From positions 2,896,824 to 2,960,823 of the forward strand of contig NC_014012.1 of assembly GCF_000091325.1 (NCBI RefSeq): 64,000 bases of DNA, written 5' to 3'. Source of the DNA: Shewanella violacea DSS12 (GTDB lineage Bacteria > Pseudomonadota > Gammaproteobacteria > Enterobacterales > Shewanellaceae). Below, in pieces: positions 16,770-26,001 of this stretch. The notes under the pieces were generated by a model. The model saw only the letters and a list, made by a program, of their open reading frames with translations. It did not search any database and was not told the DNA's origin. Position 1 is the stretch's first letter. Each line of letters starts with the position of its first letter. The translations under genes were made by a program, and so were the position numbers.

Positions 16770-19700
16770 ATGAAACGGATGTTAATTAATGCGACTCAAT
16801 CTGAAGAGTTGCGCGTAGCCCTAGTAGATGGGCAACAACTATATGATCTAGATATCGAAAGTCCAGGTCACGAGCAAAAGAAAGCCAATATATACAAGGG
16901 TAAAATTACCCGTGTAGAACCTTCTCTAGAAGCGGCATTTGTCGATTATGGAGCAGACCGTCATGGATTCCTGCCCCTTAAAGAGATTGCCAGAGAATAC
17001 TTCCCTAAAGGTTACACTTTCCAAGGTCGCCCTAATATTAAAGAGGTGATTAAAGAAGGCCAAGAAGTCATAGTACAAATTGATAAAGAGGAACGTGGCA
17101 ATAAAGGCGCCGCGTTAACTACTTTTATCAGTTTAGCGGGTTCATATCTGGTATTAATGCCAAACAATCCTCGTGCCGGCGGTATCTCTCGTCGTATCGA
17201 AGGTGATGAGCGTACTGAGCTAAAGGCTGCCTTATCCGAGCTAGCTGTCCCTAATGGCATGGGTTTAATTGTTCGTACTGCTGGTGTTGGCAAAGACTCA
17301 GCGGAACTTGCATGGGATCTAAAAGTACTGGAACATCATTGGACCGCAATTAAAGAAGCGTCTGTTGGTCGTCCCGCCCCTTTCCTTATTCACCAAGAAA
17401 GTAACGTCATCGTTCGTGCAATTCGCGACTATTTACGCCGTGATGTGGGTGAAGTTCTTATCGATCATCCGCGCATCTTCGAAGAAGCTAAACAACATGT
17501 AGCTTTGGTTCGCCCGGATTTCGCTGACAGAATCAAACATTACGATGCTGAAGTACCTCTGTTTACTCATTTCCAAATTGAGACACAGATCGAATCTGCA
17601 TTCCAACGTGAAGTGCGTCTACCCTCTGGCGGTTCGATCGTTATCGACCCCACTGAAGCATTGACTTCAATCGATATCAACTCGGCTCGCGCCACTAAGG
17701 GTAGTGATATTGAAGAGACTGCGTTAAACACCAACCTAGAAGCTGCAGATGAAATTGCCCGTCAATTACGTCTTCGTGACTTGGGTGGACTCGTGGTTAT
17801 TGACTTCATCGACATGACACCCGTACGTCATCAGCGTGAAGTTGAAAATAGAATGCGTGATGCGGTTCACTTAGATAGAGCCCGTGTTCAGTTAGGACGT
17901 ATCTCTCGCTTTGGTTTGATGGAGATGTCACGTCAGCGCCTTAGACCTTCTCTGGAAGAGTCAGCTGCACATCTATGTCCACGTTGTCACGGTCAAGGCA
18001 CCATTCGTGGCACTGAGTCATTAGCACTGTCTATTCTTCGTCTGATGGAAGAGGAAGCGATTAAAGAGAATACCTCTCAAATCGAAGCCATAGTGCCAGT
18101 CGATGTGGCCGCTTTCCTACTCAACGAGAAACGAAAAGCCATTCGCATCACAGAGCAACGCCATGATGTTGAAGTCTATGTGATCCCAGATCCAAATATG
18201 ACCACACCGGATTACCGAGTCTCACGTCATCGCAAAGACGATCAGATAAGCGAAGCTAGCTATAAACTGCTTGAACAGCCTGTGTCTAATTTGTATGAGC
18301 CTCGTAAGCTTGAACGTGCAACGTCTCCAGAGCCCGCACTAAAAGGCTTCACCGCACCAGTAAAAGCACCAGAACCTAAAGCTAAGGCTGCAATAGCACC
18401 TAAGGCAACTGAAGAGCCAGGCTTAATCGCCAAGTTCTTCGCGGCAATTGGCGGACTATTCAAGGCTGAACCTAAGGCTGAAGAGCCTAAGAAGCAGAGC
18501 GAATCACCGAGTCAGAACCGTAATAACCGTCGTCCTGCTCGCAAGAATGATTCACGCCGTAACGACAGTCGCCGTAATCGTGATGATAAAGAACAATCAG
18601 GCGATAAAAATGAGCGTACTTCACGTCCAAGCCGTAATAAGCGTGCTGATTCAAATGAAGAACGCTCAGGCAAAGAGCAAAGCGATCAAGGCAAGCGTCA
18701 ATCTCGTCATGACAACAAGCCGACTACTCGTACTCGTCCACAAGTACAGGTACAAGTACAAGTAGACGTTACTGAATCTACGGATACTACTGATGCGACT
18801 CCTAAGCAGGAAGTTGCCAGAGAGCGTCGTCAACGTAGAAATATGCGCAGAAAAGTGCGTATAGACAGTGAGAAGTCACTGAAGCTTGATGAGCAAAGCA
18901 CTGAAGTAGTTGCAGCTGAAGTGATTGTAGAAACGGCTCCAACTTCGGTTAAAGAAGACAAGCAAGCTCGTCCTAAGCGTCAGCCTCGTAAAGCTAAGCC
19001 TAAGACTGATATTAAGGCTAATGATGACGTTCAAGTTGAGCAATCAAGTGAAAACGTAATTGTCGAAGTAGAGACCAAAGCACAAGACACTCAACAAAAC
19101 CTTGATCTTGTTTCTCAAGATAGCTTGCCTGTTGAAACAAGTGCTGCTGAAGCTAGCTCAGATGAAACTAAAGCTGATGCTACAGATGATAAGCCTAGAG
19201 AAGGTCAGCGTCGTAGTCGTCGTAGCCCACGCCATCTTCGCGCTGCGGGTCAACGTCGTCGTCGTGAAGAAGATGACGGTGAGACGAGTGCTGATGCAGA
19301 TGCAACTCCAGCCTTCATTCCTAATGAGACTGAAGTTGAATTCCAAGCGAATCAAGTTGCAGCAAGTGTAATTACTGAGGCAAAAGTCGAAGCTAAAACT
19401 CAATCGGCAACGGCTGCACCAGCTAAGCCTGCGGCTCCTGTTATTGCTTCAGTACCTGCTGAAAAGAAAGTCGAAGCTAGCACTGAAGCTCAATCAGCAT
19501 CAGCGGCACCGACTAAGCCTGCAGCTCCTGTTCAAGCAGAGACTCAGGTTAAAGTTGAAGCTAAGGCTCAATCAGCCTCAGCTGCACCGGCTAAGCCTGC
19601 GGCTCCAGTACAAGTCGAAGCAAAAGCTGAAGCTCAATCGGCATCAGCTGCACCGACTAAACCTGCGGCGCCTGTGCAAACAGAAGCTCCAATGAAAGTC

Positions 19701-20189
19701 GAAGTAAAAGCTGAAGCTCAATCGGCATCAGCTGCACCGACTAAACCTGCGGCGCCTGTACAAACAGCAGCTCCAGTGAAAGTCGAAGCAAAAGCTGAAG
19801 CTCAATCGGCATCAGCTGCACCAGCTAAGACTGCGGATCCAGTGAAAGCTGAAGCTCCTGTACAAGCTAAGGCTGAAGTTAAAACCGCAACCGCAGCAGC
19901 TGTCAGACCAGCGACTCAGGTTAAAGTAGCAACTCAGGTCACCGCCGAAGTCAAAACAGAACCAGCAGTGCAAGCTAAAGTAGCAACGCCAGTCAAGACT
20001 GCCGTTAAAGCTAAAAGTACTAGTCGCTTTGGTACTATGGTAAGTTCAGACATGATCGCACCAGTGGTAGAAACGAGAGAAAACGTACAGACACCTAAAG
20101 GGCGTCAATACGAAGCATCCGAATCTTCACTAGCCGATGCTAAACCGAAAACAGCAAATTCAGCTAATTCGGATATGGTTCGTCCATAA
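16770..20189 (+). CDS. rne: Ribonuclease E
   Basis: The essential endoribonuclease of mRNA turnover and rRNA/tRNA processing, and scaffold of the degradosome. The 1139 residues split into a conserved catalytic half (about 1-520) and a divergent tail. The S1 RNA-binding domain covers about residues 37-120. D302 in SIDINSAR and the Asp residues in VVIDFIDMT are the metal-binding site. CPRC at 403-406 is the zinc link that joins dimers. The tail holds an amphipathic membrane-targeting helix near [15 protein letters not shown], Arg-rich RNA-binding stretches (about 590-720 and 815-835), and an Ala/Pro/Lys-rich repeat. The repeat is 84-bp in-frame tandem DNA. Confidence 0.97.
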   Translation: MKRMLINATQSEELRVALVDGQQLYDLDIESPGHEQKKANIYKGKITRVEPSLEAAFVDYGADRHGFLPLKEIAREYFPKGYTFQGRPNIKEVIKEGQEVIVQIDKEERGNKGAALTTFISLAGSYLVLMPNNPRAGGISRRIEGDERTELKAALSELAVPNGMGLIVRTAGVGKDSAELAWDLKVLEHHWTAIKEASVGRPAPFLIHQESNVIVRAIRDYLRRDVGEVLIDHPRIFEEAKQHVALVRPDFADRIKHYDAEVPLFTHFQIETQIESAFQREVRLPSGGSIVIDPTEALTSIDINSARATKGSDIEETALNTNLEAADEIARQLRLRDLGGLVVIDFIDMTPVRHQREVENRMRDAVHLDRARVQLGRISRFGLMEMSRQRLRPSLEESAAHLCPRCHGQGTIRGTESLALSILRLMEEEAIKENTSQIEAIVPVDVAAFLLNEKRKAIRITEQRHDVEVYVIPDPNMTTPDYRVSRHRKDDQISEASYKLLEQPVSNLYEPRKLERATSPEPALKGFTAPVKAPEPKAKAAIAPKATEEPGLIAKFFAAIGGLFKAEPKAEEPKKQSESPSQNRNNRRPARKNDSRRNDSRRNRDDKEQSGDKNERTSRPSRNKRADSNEERSGKEQSDQGKRQSRHDNKPTTRTRPQVQVQVQVDVTESTDTTDATPKQEVARERRQRRNMRRKVRIDSEKSLKLDEQSTEVVAAEVIVETAPTSVKEDKQARPKRQPRKAKPKTDIKANDDVQVEQSSENVIVEVETKAQDTQQNLDLVSQDSLPVETSAAEASSDETKADATDDKPREGQRRSRRSPRHLRAAGQRRRREEDDGETSADADATPAFIPNETEVEFQANQVAASVITEAKVEAKTQSATAAPAKPAAPVIASVPAEKKVEASTEAQSASAAPTKPAAPVQAETQVKVEAKAQSASAAPAKPAAPVQVEAKAEAQSASAAPTKPAAPVQTEAPMKVEVKAEAQSASAAPTKPAAPVQTAAPVKVEAKAEAQSASAAPAKTADPVKAEAPVQAKAEVKTATAAAVRPATQVKVATQVTAEVKTEPAVQAKVATPVKTAVKAKSTSRFGTMVSSDMIAPVVETRENVQTPKGRQYEASESSLADAKPKTANSANSDMVRP
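19635..19886 (+). repeat. 84-bp in-frame tandem repeat in the rne tail
   Basis: The phrase CAATCGGCATCAGCTGCACC starts at 19635, 19719 and 19803, exactly 84 bases (28 codons) apart, with near-identical sequence in between. Weaker copies of the same peptide core (QSASAAPxKPAAPVQ) lie upstream from about 19404. The repeat keeps frame, so copy number can change without loss of the protein. Confidence 0.9.
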
Positions 20190-20210
20190 ACAACAAGTGA
20201 ACTGTTAAAT

Positions 20211-20241
20211 AAAAGCCATGCCTTAGGGCATGGCTTTTTTG
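20211..20241 (+). terminator. rne terminator
   Basis: AAAGCCATGCC paired with GGGCATGGCTTT, followed by a T run, 22 bases after the rne stop. Confidence 0.9.
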
Positions 20242-20317
20242 TTCTCTTATTACGGTTAATTTGTTAGAATCCGCGATTAAACCCCTCCCAATACAACAAT
20301 TTGATAACAGAGGCTAA

Positions 20318-21874
20318 ATGTTCGATATAATTCGTCACAAAACTGCTAGCAGTAAAGCTGATCTACTCTCAGGCTTAACTGTCGCACTCGCACTGGTACC
20401 TGAAGCTGTCGCATTTGCTTTTGTCGCCGGTGTGGAGCCAATGGTGGGCCTCTATGCCGCTTTCATCATGGGTCTAATCACTGCACTCATAGGTGGACGT
20501 CCGGGCATGATCTCAGGCGCTACCGGTGCTATGGCCGTGGTCATGGTCGCCTTGGTCGCCGAGCACGGGGTGGCTTACCTCTTCGCCGCTGTTGTGTTAG
20601 CCGGTATACTCCAGGTCTCATTTGGCCTGCTCAAACTCGGGAAGTTTATTCGCATCGTGCCCTATCCTGTGATGATAGGTTTCGTCAATGGTTTAGCCAT
20701 AGTCATCTTCTTAGCACAACTGGGTCAGTTTAAAGTACCTGATATTAATGGTGTTTTGACTTGGTTGCCCCAAGATCAACTCGCTCTGATGATTGGTCTA
20801 GTGGCGCTCACTATGGGCATAATACATTTCTTGCCTAAGCTAACCACAGCCATCCCCTCTTCACTCGTTGCTATTGTGACTGTCACCCTTATGGTGGTTT
20901 TCTTAGAGCTAGATACCCGTACAGTGTTAGACTTCCTCAAGTCCATGAGTGGTGATGAGAATGCAACCATAGCCGGAAGCTTACCTAGTTTCTCTATCCC
21001 TGCGGTGGCATTCAATTTAGAGACCCTGTATATCATTCTGCCTTACTCACTCATTCTTGCCGCTGTTGGTTTGATAGAGTCTCTGCTGACACTCACAGTT
21101 ATCGATGAGATGACCAACACTCGTGGCAAAGGTAACAAGGAATGTATCGGCCAAGGTGTAGGTAACATCACCAGCGGTTTCTTCGGTGCCATGGGTGGTT
21201 GTGCCATGATTGGACAGTCAATGATCAACATCAACTCAGGTGGACGTGGTCGCCTGTCCGGTGTTACTGCGGCCTTGACACTGCTTGGTTTCATCCTGTT
21301 CGGTTCGGCTATGATAGAGATGATCCCCCTCGCCGCTCTGGTGGGTGTGATGTTTATGGTTGTTCTCGGTACATTCGAGTGGGCCAGCTTTAAGGTGATG
21401 CGTAAAGTGCCTAAACACGATGCCTTCGTCATTGTCTTGGTTACTGTTGTCACTGTGTTTACTGATTTGGCATTTGCCGTGTTCGTCGGTGTCATAGTCT
21501 CAGCCCTAGTATTTGCCTGGGAGCATGCTAAGCATATCAATGTAGAGATAACTGAAGATGCCAATGGTTGGAAAGTCTATAAACTCAACGGACCTCTATT
21601 CTTCGGTTCTGCGGCCGATTTCTTAGAATTATTCCACAACAATACCGATCCCGATGATGTGATAGTCGATTTCCAAAATTCACGTGTATGTGATCACTCG
21701 GCGCTGGATGCCATTGATACCCTAGCTGAACGATATGTGGCATCGGGTAAGAAGTTACATCTGCGTCACTTGAGCAATGACTGTAAGCGGTTACTGCATA
21801 AGGCAGGCGACTTGGTCGAAGTGAACCTTATCGAAGATCCTCACTATAAGATTGGCGATGATAAGCTAGATTAA
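20318..21874 (+). CDS. SulP-family anion permease with STAS domain
   Basis: A 518-residue inner-membrane transporter of the SulP/SLC26 family, which carries sulfate, bicarbonate or other anions. About ten hydrophobic segments fill residues 15-400. The N-terminal [28 protein letters not shown] region is the family signature. A STAS domain occupies about residues 405-505 ([32 protein letters not shown]). No cys genes or carbonic anhydrase lie nearby, so the anion is undetermined. It is transcribed alone, between two terminators. Confidence 0.9.
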   Translation: MFDIIRHKTASSKADLLSGLTVALALVPEAVAFAFVAGVEPMVGLYAAFIMGLITALIGGRPGMISGATGAMAVVMVALVAEHGVAYLFAAVVLAGILQVSFGLLKLGKFIRIVPYPVMIGFVNGLAIVIFLAQLGQFKVPDINGVLTWLPQDQLALMIGLVALTMGIIHFLPKLTTAIPSSLVAIVTVTLMVVFLELDTRTVLDFLKSMSGDENATIAGSLPSFSIPAVAFNLETLYIILPYSLILAAVGLIESLLTLTVIDEMTNTRGKGNKECIGQGVGNITSGFFGAMGGCAMIGQSMININSGGRGRLSGVTAALTLLGFILFGSAMIEMIPLAALVGVMFMVVLGTFEWASFKVMRKVPKHDAFVIVLVTVVTVFTDLAFAVFVGVIVSALVFAWEHAKHINVEITEDANGWKVYKLNGPLFFGSAADFLELFHNNTDPDDVIVDFQNSRVCDHSALDAIDTLAERYVASGKKLHLRHLSNDCKRLLHKAGDLVEVNLIEDPHYKIGDDKLD

Positions 21875-21905
21875 TTTCGAGTAATCAAGTCTGAATTCCA
21901 GACAT

Positions 21906-21934
21906 AAAAAAGGCGAGCTTAGCTCGCCTTTTTT
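21906..21934. terminator. Bidirectional terminator between the SulP and msr genes
   Basis: AAAGGCGAGC and GCTCGCCTTT form a stem around TTA, flanked by A and T runs. It serves both converging genes. Confidence 0.88.
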
Positions 21935-21952
21935 ATATTTAACTCAATATCA

Positions 21953-22855
21953 TCATTTCAACTTATCAGCAAAAATGGCTCTAAACTTCTCCACCTTAGG
22001 CCTCACGACCATTTGGCAATAAGCTTGCTCACCATTTTTCTCAAAATAGTCATTATGGACATTCTCTGCGCCATAGAAGGTATCAAAAGCCGAGATCTCT
22101 GTGACTATCGCCTTAGACCAGACCTGAGCTCGGGTTAACTCTTCTATCACCTGATTGGCCAGATCACCCTGTTCTTCATCATGGACGAAAACAACCGAGC
22201 GATATTGCGGACCAATATCATGACCTTGCTGATTCAAGGTGGTGGGATCATGACTCTGCCAAAACACTGCGAGTAAGTCCTTAAAGCTGATGATTTTTGG
22301 GTCAAATGCGATATGGACGACTTCGGCATGGGCGGTCATACCCGAGCAGACTGCATTATAATTTGCGCTTGCCTCATCACCGCCACAATATCCAGACTTA
22401 ACTGAAGTAACCCCTTTAAGCTGAGTAAAAATAGCTTCGAAACACCAGAAACATCCCCCGCCAAGCGTCGCCAACTGATACTTGTTTGGCTTATCGGTTA
22501 CAGCATTAGTCTTAAACACCATAGAAACGGAATTGACACAATGACGGGTATTTTTCTCAGTCAAATACTCACCTTCAAACACATGTCCCAGATGGGCATC
22601 ACATTGAGCGCAGACAATCTCGACTCTGTGACCATCGGCATCGGTAACTCGTTTAACCGCCCCTTTGATCTCATCATCGAACGCTGGCCAGCCACAATGG
22701 GCATTAAACTTATGTTCAGATAAATACAGGGGCGCGTCACAACGTTTACACACATAACTCCCCAGTGCATCATGCAGATGGTACTCCCCGCTAAAAGGCC
22801 GTTCGGTGCCTTTTTCTTCAATCACATGTCGTTCAAAATCGGTGAGTTCACGCAT
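21953..22855 (-). CDS. Fused peptide methionine sulfoxide reductase MsrB-MsrA
   Basis: A 300-residue two-domain repair enzyme for oxidised methionine. The MsrB domain comes first (about residues 1-120) and reduces the R form. It has two CxxC zinc pairs (CKRC, CAQC) and the catalytic Cys in RHCVNS. The MsrA domain follows (about 128-295) and reduces the S form. Its nucleophile is in LGGGCFWCFEA, and HDPTTLNQQGHDIGPQYRS is the other signature. The commoner fusion order in Neisseria-type PilB proteins is MsrA before MsrB; here it is reversed. No signal peptide is seen, so it should act in the cytoplasm. Confidence 0.93.
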   Translation of the reverse strand: MRELTDFERHVIEEKGTERPFSGEYHLHDALGSYVCKRCDAPLYLSEHKFNAHCGWPAFDDEIKGAVKRVTDADGHRVEIVCAQCDAHLGHVFEGEYLTEKNTRHCVNSVSMVFKTNAVTDKPNKYQLATLGGGCFWCFEAIFTQLKGVTSVKSGYCGGDEASANYNAVCSGMTAHAEVVHIAFDPKIISFKDLLAVFWQSHDPTTLNQQGHDIGPQYRSVVFVHDEEQGDLANQVIEELTRAQVWSKAIVTEISAFDTFYGAENVHNDYFEKNGEQAYCQMVVRPKVEKFRAIFADKLK

Positions 22856-23156
22856 ACTTGTTACTCTTAATTTGTCGTATAGATTAGACCTAAGATCTTT
22901 ATTTTCTCTTTCAAATATAAACGACGCAAGATAAACCGTTATTTATTGTCTGCTCGCCGAATTTTTGTAAAACTATTTTCCACTCACCTGTTCTCGCATA
23001 TGTCTTTATTCTACAATTATTATTCCACACTAGAACCAAGGCTTATCTATTTAAGAAACAATGATGGGACGATATTCATCCCACTTAATTGCCCCTCAGC
23101 CTTAGCCTAGATAAACTAACCTGGGTTTATTATTATAAAAAGTTAAGAAGACAGAG
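22856..23156. other. Intergenic stretch between the msr and oxygenase genes
   Basis: 301 AT-rich bases between divergent genes. It should carry both promoters. I see no clear operator, hairpin or small gene. Confidence 0.4.
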
Positions 23157-23996
23157 ATGATATTAGAAACAATCGATTATAAAGCACCCGATAGTGCAGC
23201 TAAGTTCGTCCAATCATTGAAAGATACCGGTTTTGGCGTGCTGGCTAATCATCCTATCGATAAGGCCTTAGTAGAAAAAATTTACACAGAATGGCAAGCC
23301 TTCTTCAACAGTGAAGACAAGCATGATTTTCTGTTTAAGCCTGAAACCCAAGATGGCTTCTTCCCTGCAGAAGTATCAGAAACGGCTAAAGGTCACACGG
23401 TTAAAGATATCAAGGAGTATTACCATGTCTATCCTTGGGGACGTATCCCTGAATCCTTAAAAGAGAACATCTTAGCTTACTATCAAGCTGCCAATGAGCT
23501 TGCTGAAGAGTTGCTTCAGTGGATAGAAGCGCATTCTCCCGAAGATGTTGCGGTAAATTACTCCATTGCCTTACCTAAGATGATTGAAGGCAGTCATAAG
23601 ACCTTGCTGCGCATATTACATTACCCAGGAATGACTGGTGATGAAGAAGTGGGTGCTATCCGCGCCGCGGCTCATGAAGACATTAACCTTATTACTCTGT
23701 TACCCGCTGCGAATGAACCGGGTCTGCAGGTGAAAGGCCAAGACGGCGAATGGATTGACGTGCCTTGTGATTTCGGTAACCTGATCATCAATATCGGTGA
23801 TATGTTGCAAGAAGCTTCCGGCGGTTACTTCCCATCGACCACCCATAGAGTGATCAATCCTGTGGGCACTGATATGTCTAAGCCTAGGGTATCCTTGCCG
23901 TTATTCTTACATCCAAATCCTGAGGTTGTGCTCTCTAGCCGTTACACGGCTGACAGTTATTTGATGGAACGATTGAGAGAATTAGGTGTTATCTAG
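23157..23996 (+). CDS. 2-oxoglutarate/Fe(II)-dependent oxygenase, isopenicillin N synthase-like
   Basis: A 279-residue non-haem iron enzyme with the N-terminal DIOX_N region (about 1-100, DTGFGVLANHPID) and the double-stranded beta-helix core. The facial triad is visible: H and D in AAAHEDINLITLLP near residue 175, and the distal His in STTHRVINP near residue 232. The Arg of the RVSLPLF motif would bind the 2-oxoglutarate carboxylate. The substrate is unknown. It stands alone and ends in a strong terminator. An iron- or stress-linked role cannot be read from context. Confidence 0.85.
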   Translation: MILETIDYKAPDSAAKFVQSLKDTGFGVLANHPIDKALVEKIYTEWQAFFNSEDKHDFLFKPETQDGFFPAEVSETAKGHTVKDIKEYYHVYPWGRIPESLKENILAYYQAANELAEELLQWIEAHSPEDVAVNYSIALPKMIEGSHKTLLRILHYPGMTGDEEVGAIRAAAHEDINLITLLPAANEPGLQVKGQDGEWIDVPCDFGNLIINIGDMLQEASGGYFPSTTHRVINPVGTDMSKPRVSLPLFLHPNPEVVLSSRYTADSYLMERLRELGVI

Positions 23997-24020
23997 TCAC
24001 TAATCCAGTGACTTCCCATA

Positions 24021-24045
24021 AAAAAGCGCCTTAAGGCGCTTTTTT
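24021..24045 (+). terminator. Terminator after the oxygenase gene
   Basis: AAAAAGCGCC and GGCGCTTTTT form a tight stem about 25 bases after the stop. Confidence 0.85.
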
Positions 24046-24105
24046 AGTGAAATTTTTCCCTAACAAGGTAAAATCCCCACATCAAAACTAATACAGAGCA
24101 ATAAA

Positions 24106-25044
24106 ATGGCTATTCAGTGGTATCCCGGACATATGCATAAAGCACGTAAAGAGATCGAAGAGGTCATGCCTCAGGTCGATCTTGTGATCGAGGTACTCGA
24201 TGCGAGGATCCCATACAGCAGTGAGAATCCTGTTGTTTCAACACTTCGTGGTGACAAGCCCTGTATTAAGCTTTTAAACAAGTCAGACTTAGCCGATCCT
24301 GAAGTCACCCAAAGATGGATAGAATATCTGGAGCGGGAGCAAGGCGTTAAAGCCATGGCCATCACTACATTGCAAGCCGCACAAGTGAAGAAAATCCCTG
24401 ACCTCTGCCGTAAATTTGTCCCAAGCCGGGACAAACTCGAAAAAGACATCCGTACCATGATCATGGGGATCCCCAACGTAGGTAAGTCCACCATCATCAA
24501 TACTCTCGCAGGCCGTATGATTGCCAAGACAGGTAATGAACCTGCTGTGACCAAAGTGCAGCAGCGTATCAACTTAAGAAATGGCATAGTCTTATCTGAT
24601 ACCCCGGGTATTCTCTGGCCAAAAGTAGACAATGAAAAGAGCAGTTATCGCTTAGCTATCACTGGTGCTATCAAAGATACCGCCATGGAATATGAAGATG
24701 TCGCCATGTTTGCTGCCGAGTACTTTTTAAAGGCCTACCCAGAAGCGATTGCCGAGCGTTATAAGCTTACAGAGCTACCCGAGACCGATATCGAGTTATT
24801 GGAGGCCATTGGCCGAAAAAGAGGGGCACTGCGCCCAGGTGGACGTATCGACTTACATAAGGTATCAGAATTGGTCCTTCATGAATTCCGTTCAGGAAAA
24901 ATGGGCCAACTTTCATTAGAAACGCCTGAAATGGCTGAACAAGAAAAAGCAGAAGTTGCGGTGATAATGGCTGAAAAGGCCGTGAAAGAAGAGAAAAGGA
25001 AAGAAAAAGCCAGACTCAAACAGGAAGGCAAGCGCCATAGATAA
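24106..25044 (+). CDS. rbgA: Ribosome biogenesis GTPase YlqF/RbgA
   Basis: A 312-residue circularly permuted GTPase that acts in late 50S assembly in the well-studied Bacillus homologue. The motif order shows the permutation: G4 NKSD comes first (LLNKSDLAD near residue 62), then the G1 P-loop GIPNVGKSTIIN near residue 125, and G3 DTPG near residue 168. A Lys/Glu-rich tail follows. The N-terminal IQWYPGHMHKARKEI is the family signature. It starts about 60 bases after the previous terminator and appears monocistronic. Confidence 0.92.
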   Translation: MAIQWYPGHMHKARKEIEEVMPQVDLVIEVLDARIPYSSENPVVSTLRGDKPCIKLLNKSDLADPEVTQRWIEYLEREQGVKAMAITTLQAAQVKKIPDLCRKFVPSRDKLEKDIRTMIMGIPNVGKSTIINTLAGRMIAKTGNEPAVTKVQQRINLRNGIVLSDTPGILWPKVDNEKSSYRLAITGAIKDTAMEYEDVAMFAAEYFLKAYPEAIAERYKLTELPETDIELLEAIGRKRGALRPGGRIDLHKVSELVLHEFRSGKMGQLSLETPEMAEQEKAEVAVIMAEKAVKEEKRKEKARLKQEGKRHR

Positions 25045-25173
25045 CCTATGGATTACCTATAGCTAACCCATAGTTGCCTATTATTAATGAGTAAGGGAGC
25101 CAGAGCAGCCCTTACTCATGTCGTTTACATCGCTTGAATTAAGCCAATAAATACAAGGACTTGCACTTTATCA

Positions 25174-25650
25174 TTAGCACTTAGTCTTGAGTATCCTCTG
25201 TACTAGGCTATCGCAGCTTAGCTCTAACAAGTCTAAAACCCGTTCGAAGCCATCCCCCGCACCATAATACGGATCTGGTACCTCCTGCACCTTATCGTTA
25301 TCATCAAGATCCAGTATCAAGGCCAGTTTTGCTCGATATTGCTCAGGGCAACGCTCTGTTAAGTCTGCCAGATTTTGCTTATCAGCAGCTAATATCAGAT
25401 CAAAATCGACAAAATCCGCCTGAGTCACCTGCCTTGCCATCATATTACTGAAATCAAATCCTCTTTTCATACCGGCAGCCACCGAGCGCTTATCGGGAGC
25501 TTGCCCGCTATGATTCGCTATCATCCCTGCCGAATCGATTCTAATATCTAAGCCATTTTGCTTAGCCTTATACCGAAACACAGCTTCGGCACTGGGCGAG
25601 CGGCATATGTTACCCAGACAAACAAAGAGTACAGAGTCAATTCGTTCCAT
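25174..25650 (-). CDS. Low-molecular-weight protein tyrosine phosphatase
   Basis: A 158-residue phosphatase. The active-site loop CLGNICRSPSAE near residue 12 has the Cys nucleophile and the Arg; the general-acid Asp is in DPYYGAGDGFERVLDLLE near residue 122. Related proteins regulate exopolysaccharide tyrosine kinases, but no polysaccharide genes lie here, so the partner is unknown. I chose the ATG at 25650; an upstream in-frame TTG would add seven residues. Confidence 0.9.
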   Translation of the reverse strand: MERIDSVLFVCLGNICRSPSAEAVFRYKAKQNGLDIRIDSAGMIANHSGQAPDKRSVAAGMKRGFDFSNMMARQVTQADFVDFDLILAADKQNLADLTERCPEQYRAKLALILDLDDNDKVQEVPDPYYGAGDGFERVLDLLELSCDSLVQRILKTKC

Positions 25651-26001
25651 ATTAATACCAAGCCCCTTCAAGCAAATTTATTCAAACATAGCATTTATTC
25701 TTGTGGTAATTAAGCTTTCTCCCTAGCGGCCTAAGTACACAAAGTTATAATTTATTTCAAAATATTTTCAGTGCACAGAAGGTACAAGCCTTGTCATCAA
25801 GGGGAGATTTTATGTCACTAAAAATAAACCACATATTAAAACCCTTAACTAAAAGCATAAAAAACAATCACATGGACAGTTAGACATTTAATTGCCATTA
25901 AACTGTCTGGCTATTTTTTACTCTATTGACCCCAACTAAATAGCGATTAGTATTTCACCAACAACTAACGTATATCTTATACAAACAGTCAAGGTGACAT
26001 T
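25651..26001. other. Intergenic region between phosphatase and metzincin genes
   Basis: A gap of 351 bases. It contains a small open frame (25812-25883) with a good ribosome-binding site, listed separately, and then an imperfect hairpin followed by a T run near 25885-25919. The rest shows nothing recognisable. Confidence 0.45.
25812..25883 (+). CDS. Possible 23-residue small protein
   Basis: ATG at 25812 is preceded by AAGGGGAG at suitable spacing, and the frame runs 23 codons to TAG. The peptide is basic (MSLKINHILKPLTKSIKNNH plus three residues). An imperfect hairpin (AGACA.../...TGTCT) and a T run follow directly, so a short transcript is plausible. No family is recognised; it could be chance. 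Confidence 0.25.
   Translation: MSLKINHILKPLTKSIKNNHMDS

Noticed and set aside
19102-19695. Frames of 81-89 residues inside rne
   Set aside because: Created by the repetitive Ala/Lys codons of the RNase E tail in other frames.
21043-21564. 173-residue frame opposite the SulP gene
   Set aside because: Thr/Pro-rich shadow of a membrane protein gene in the antisense frame.
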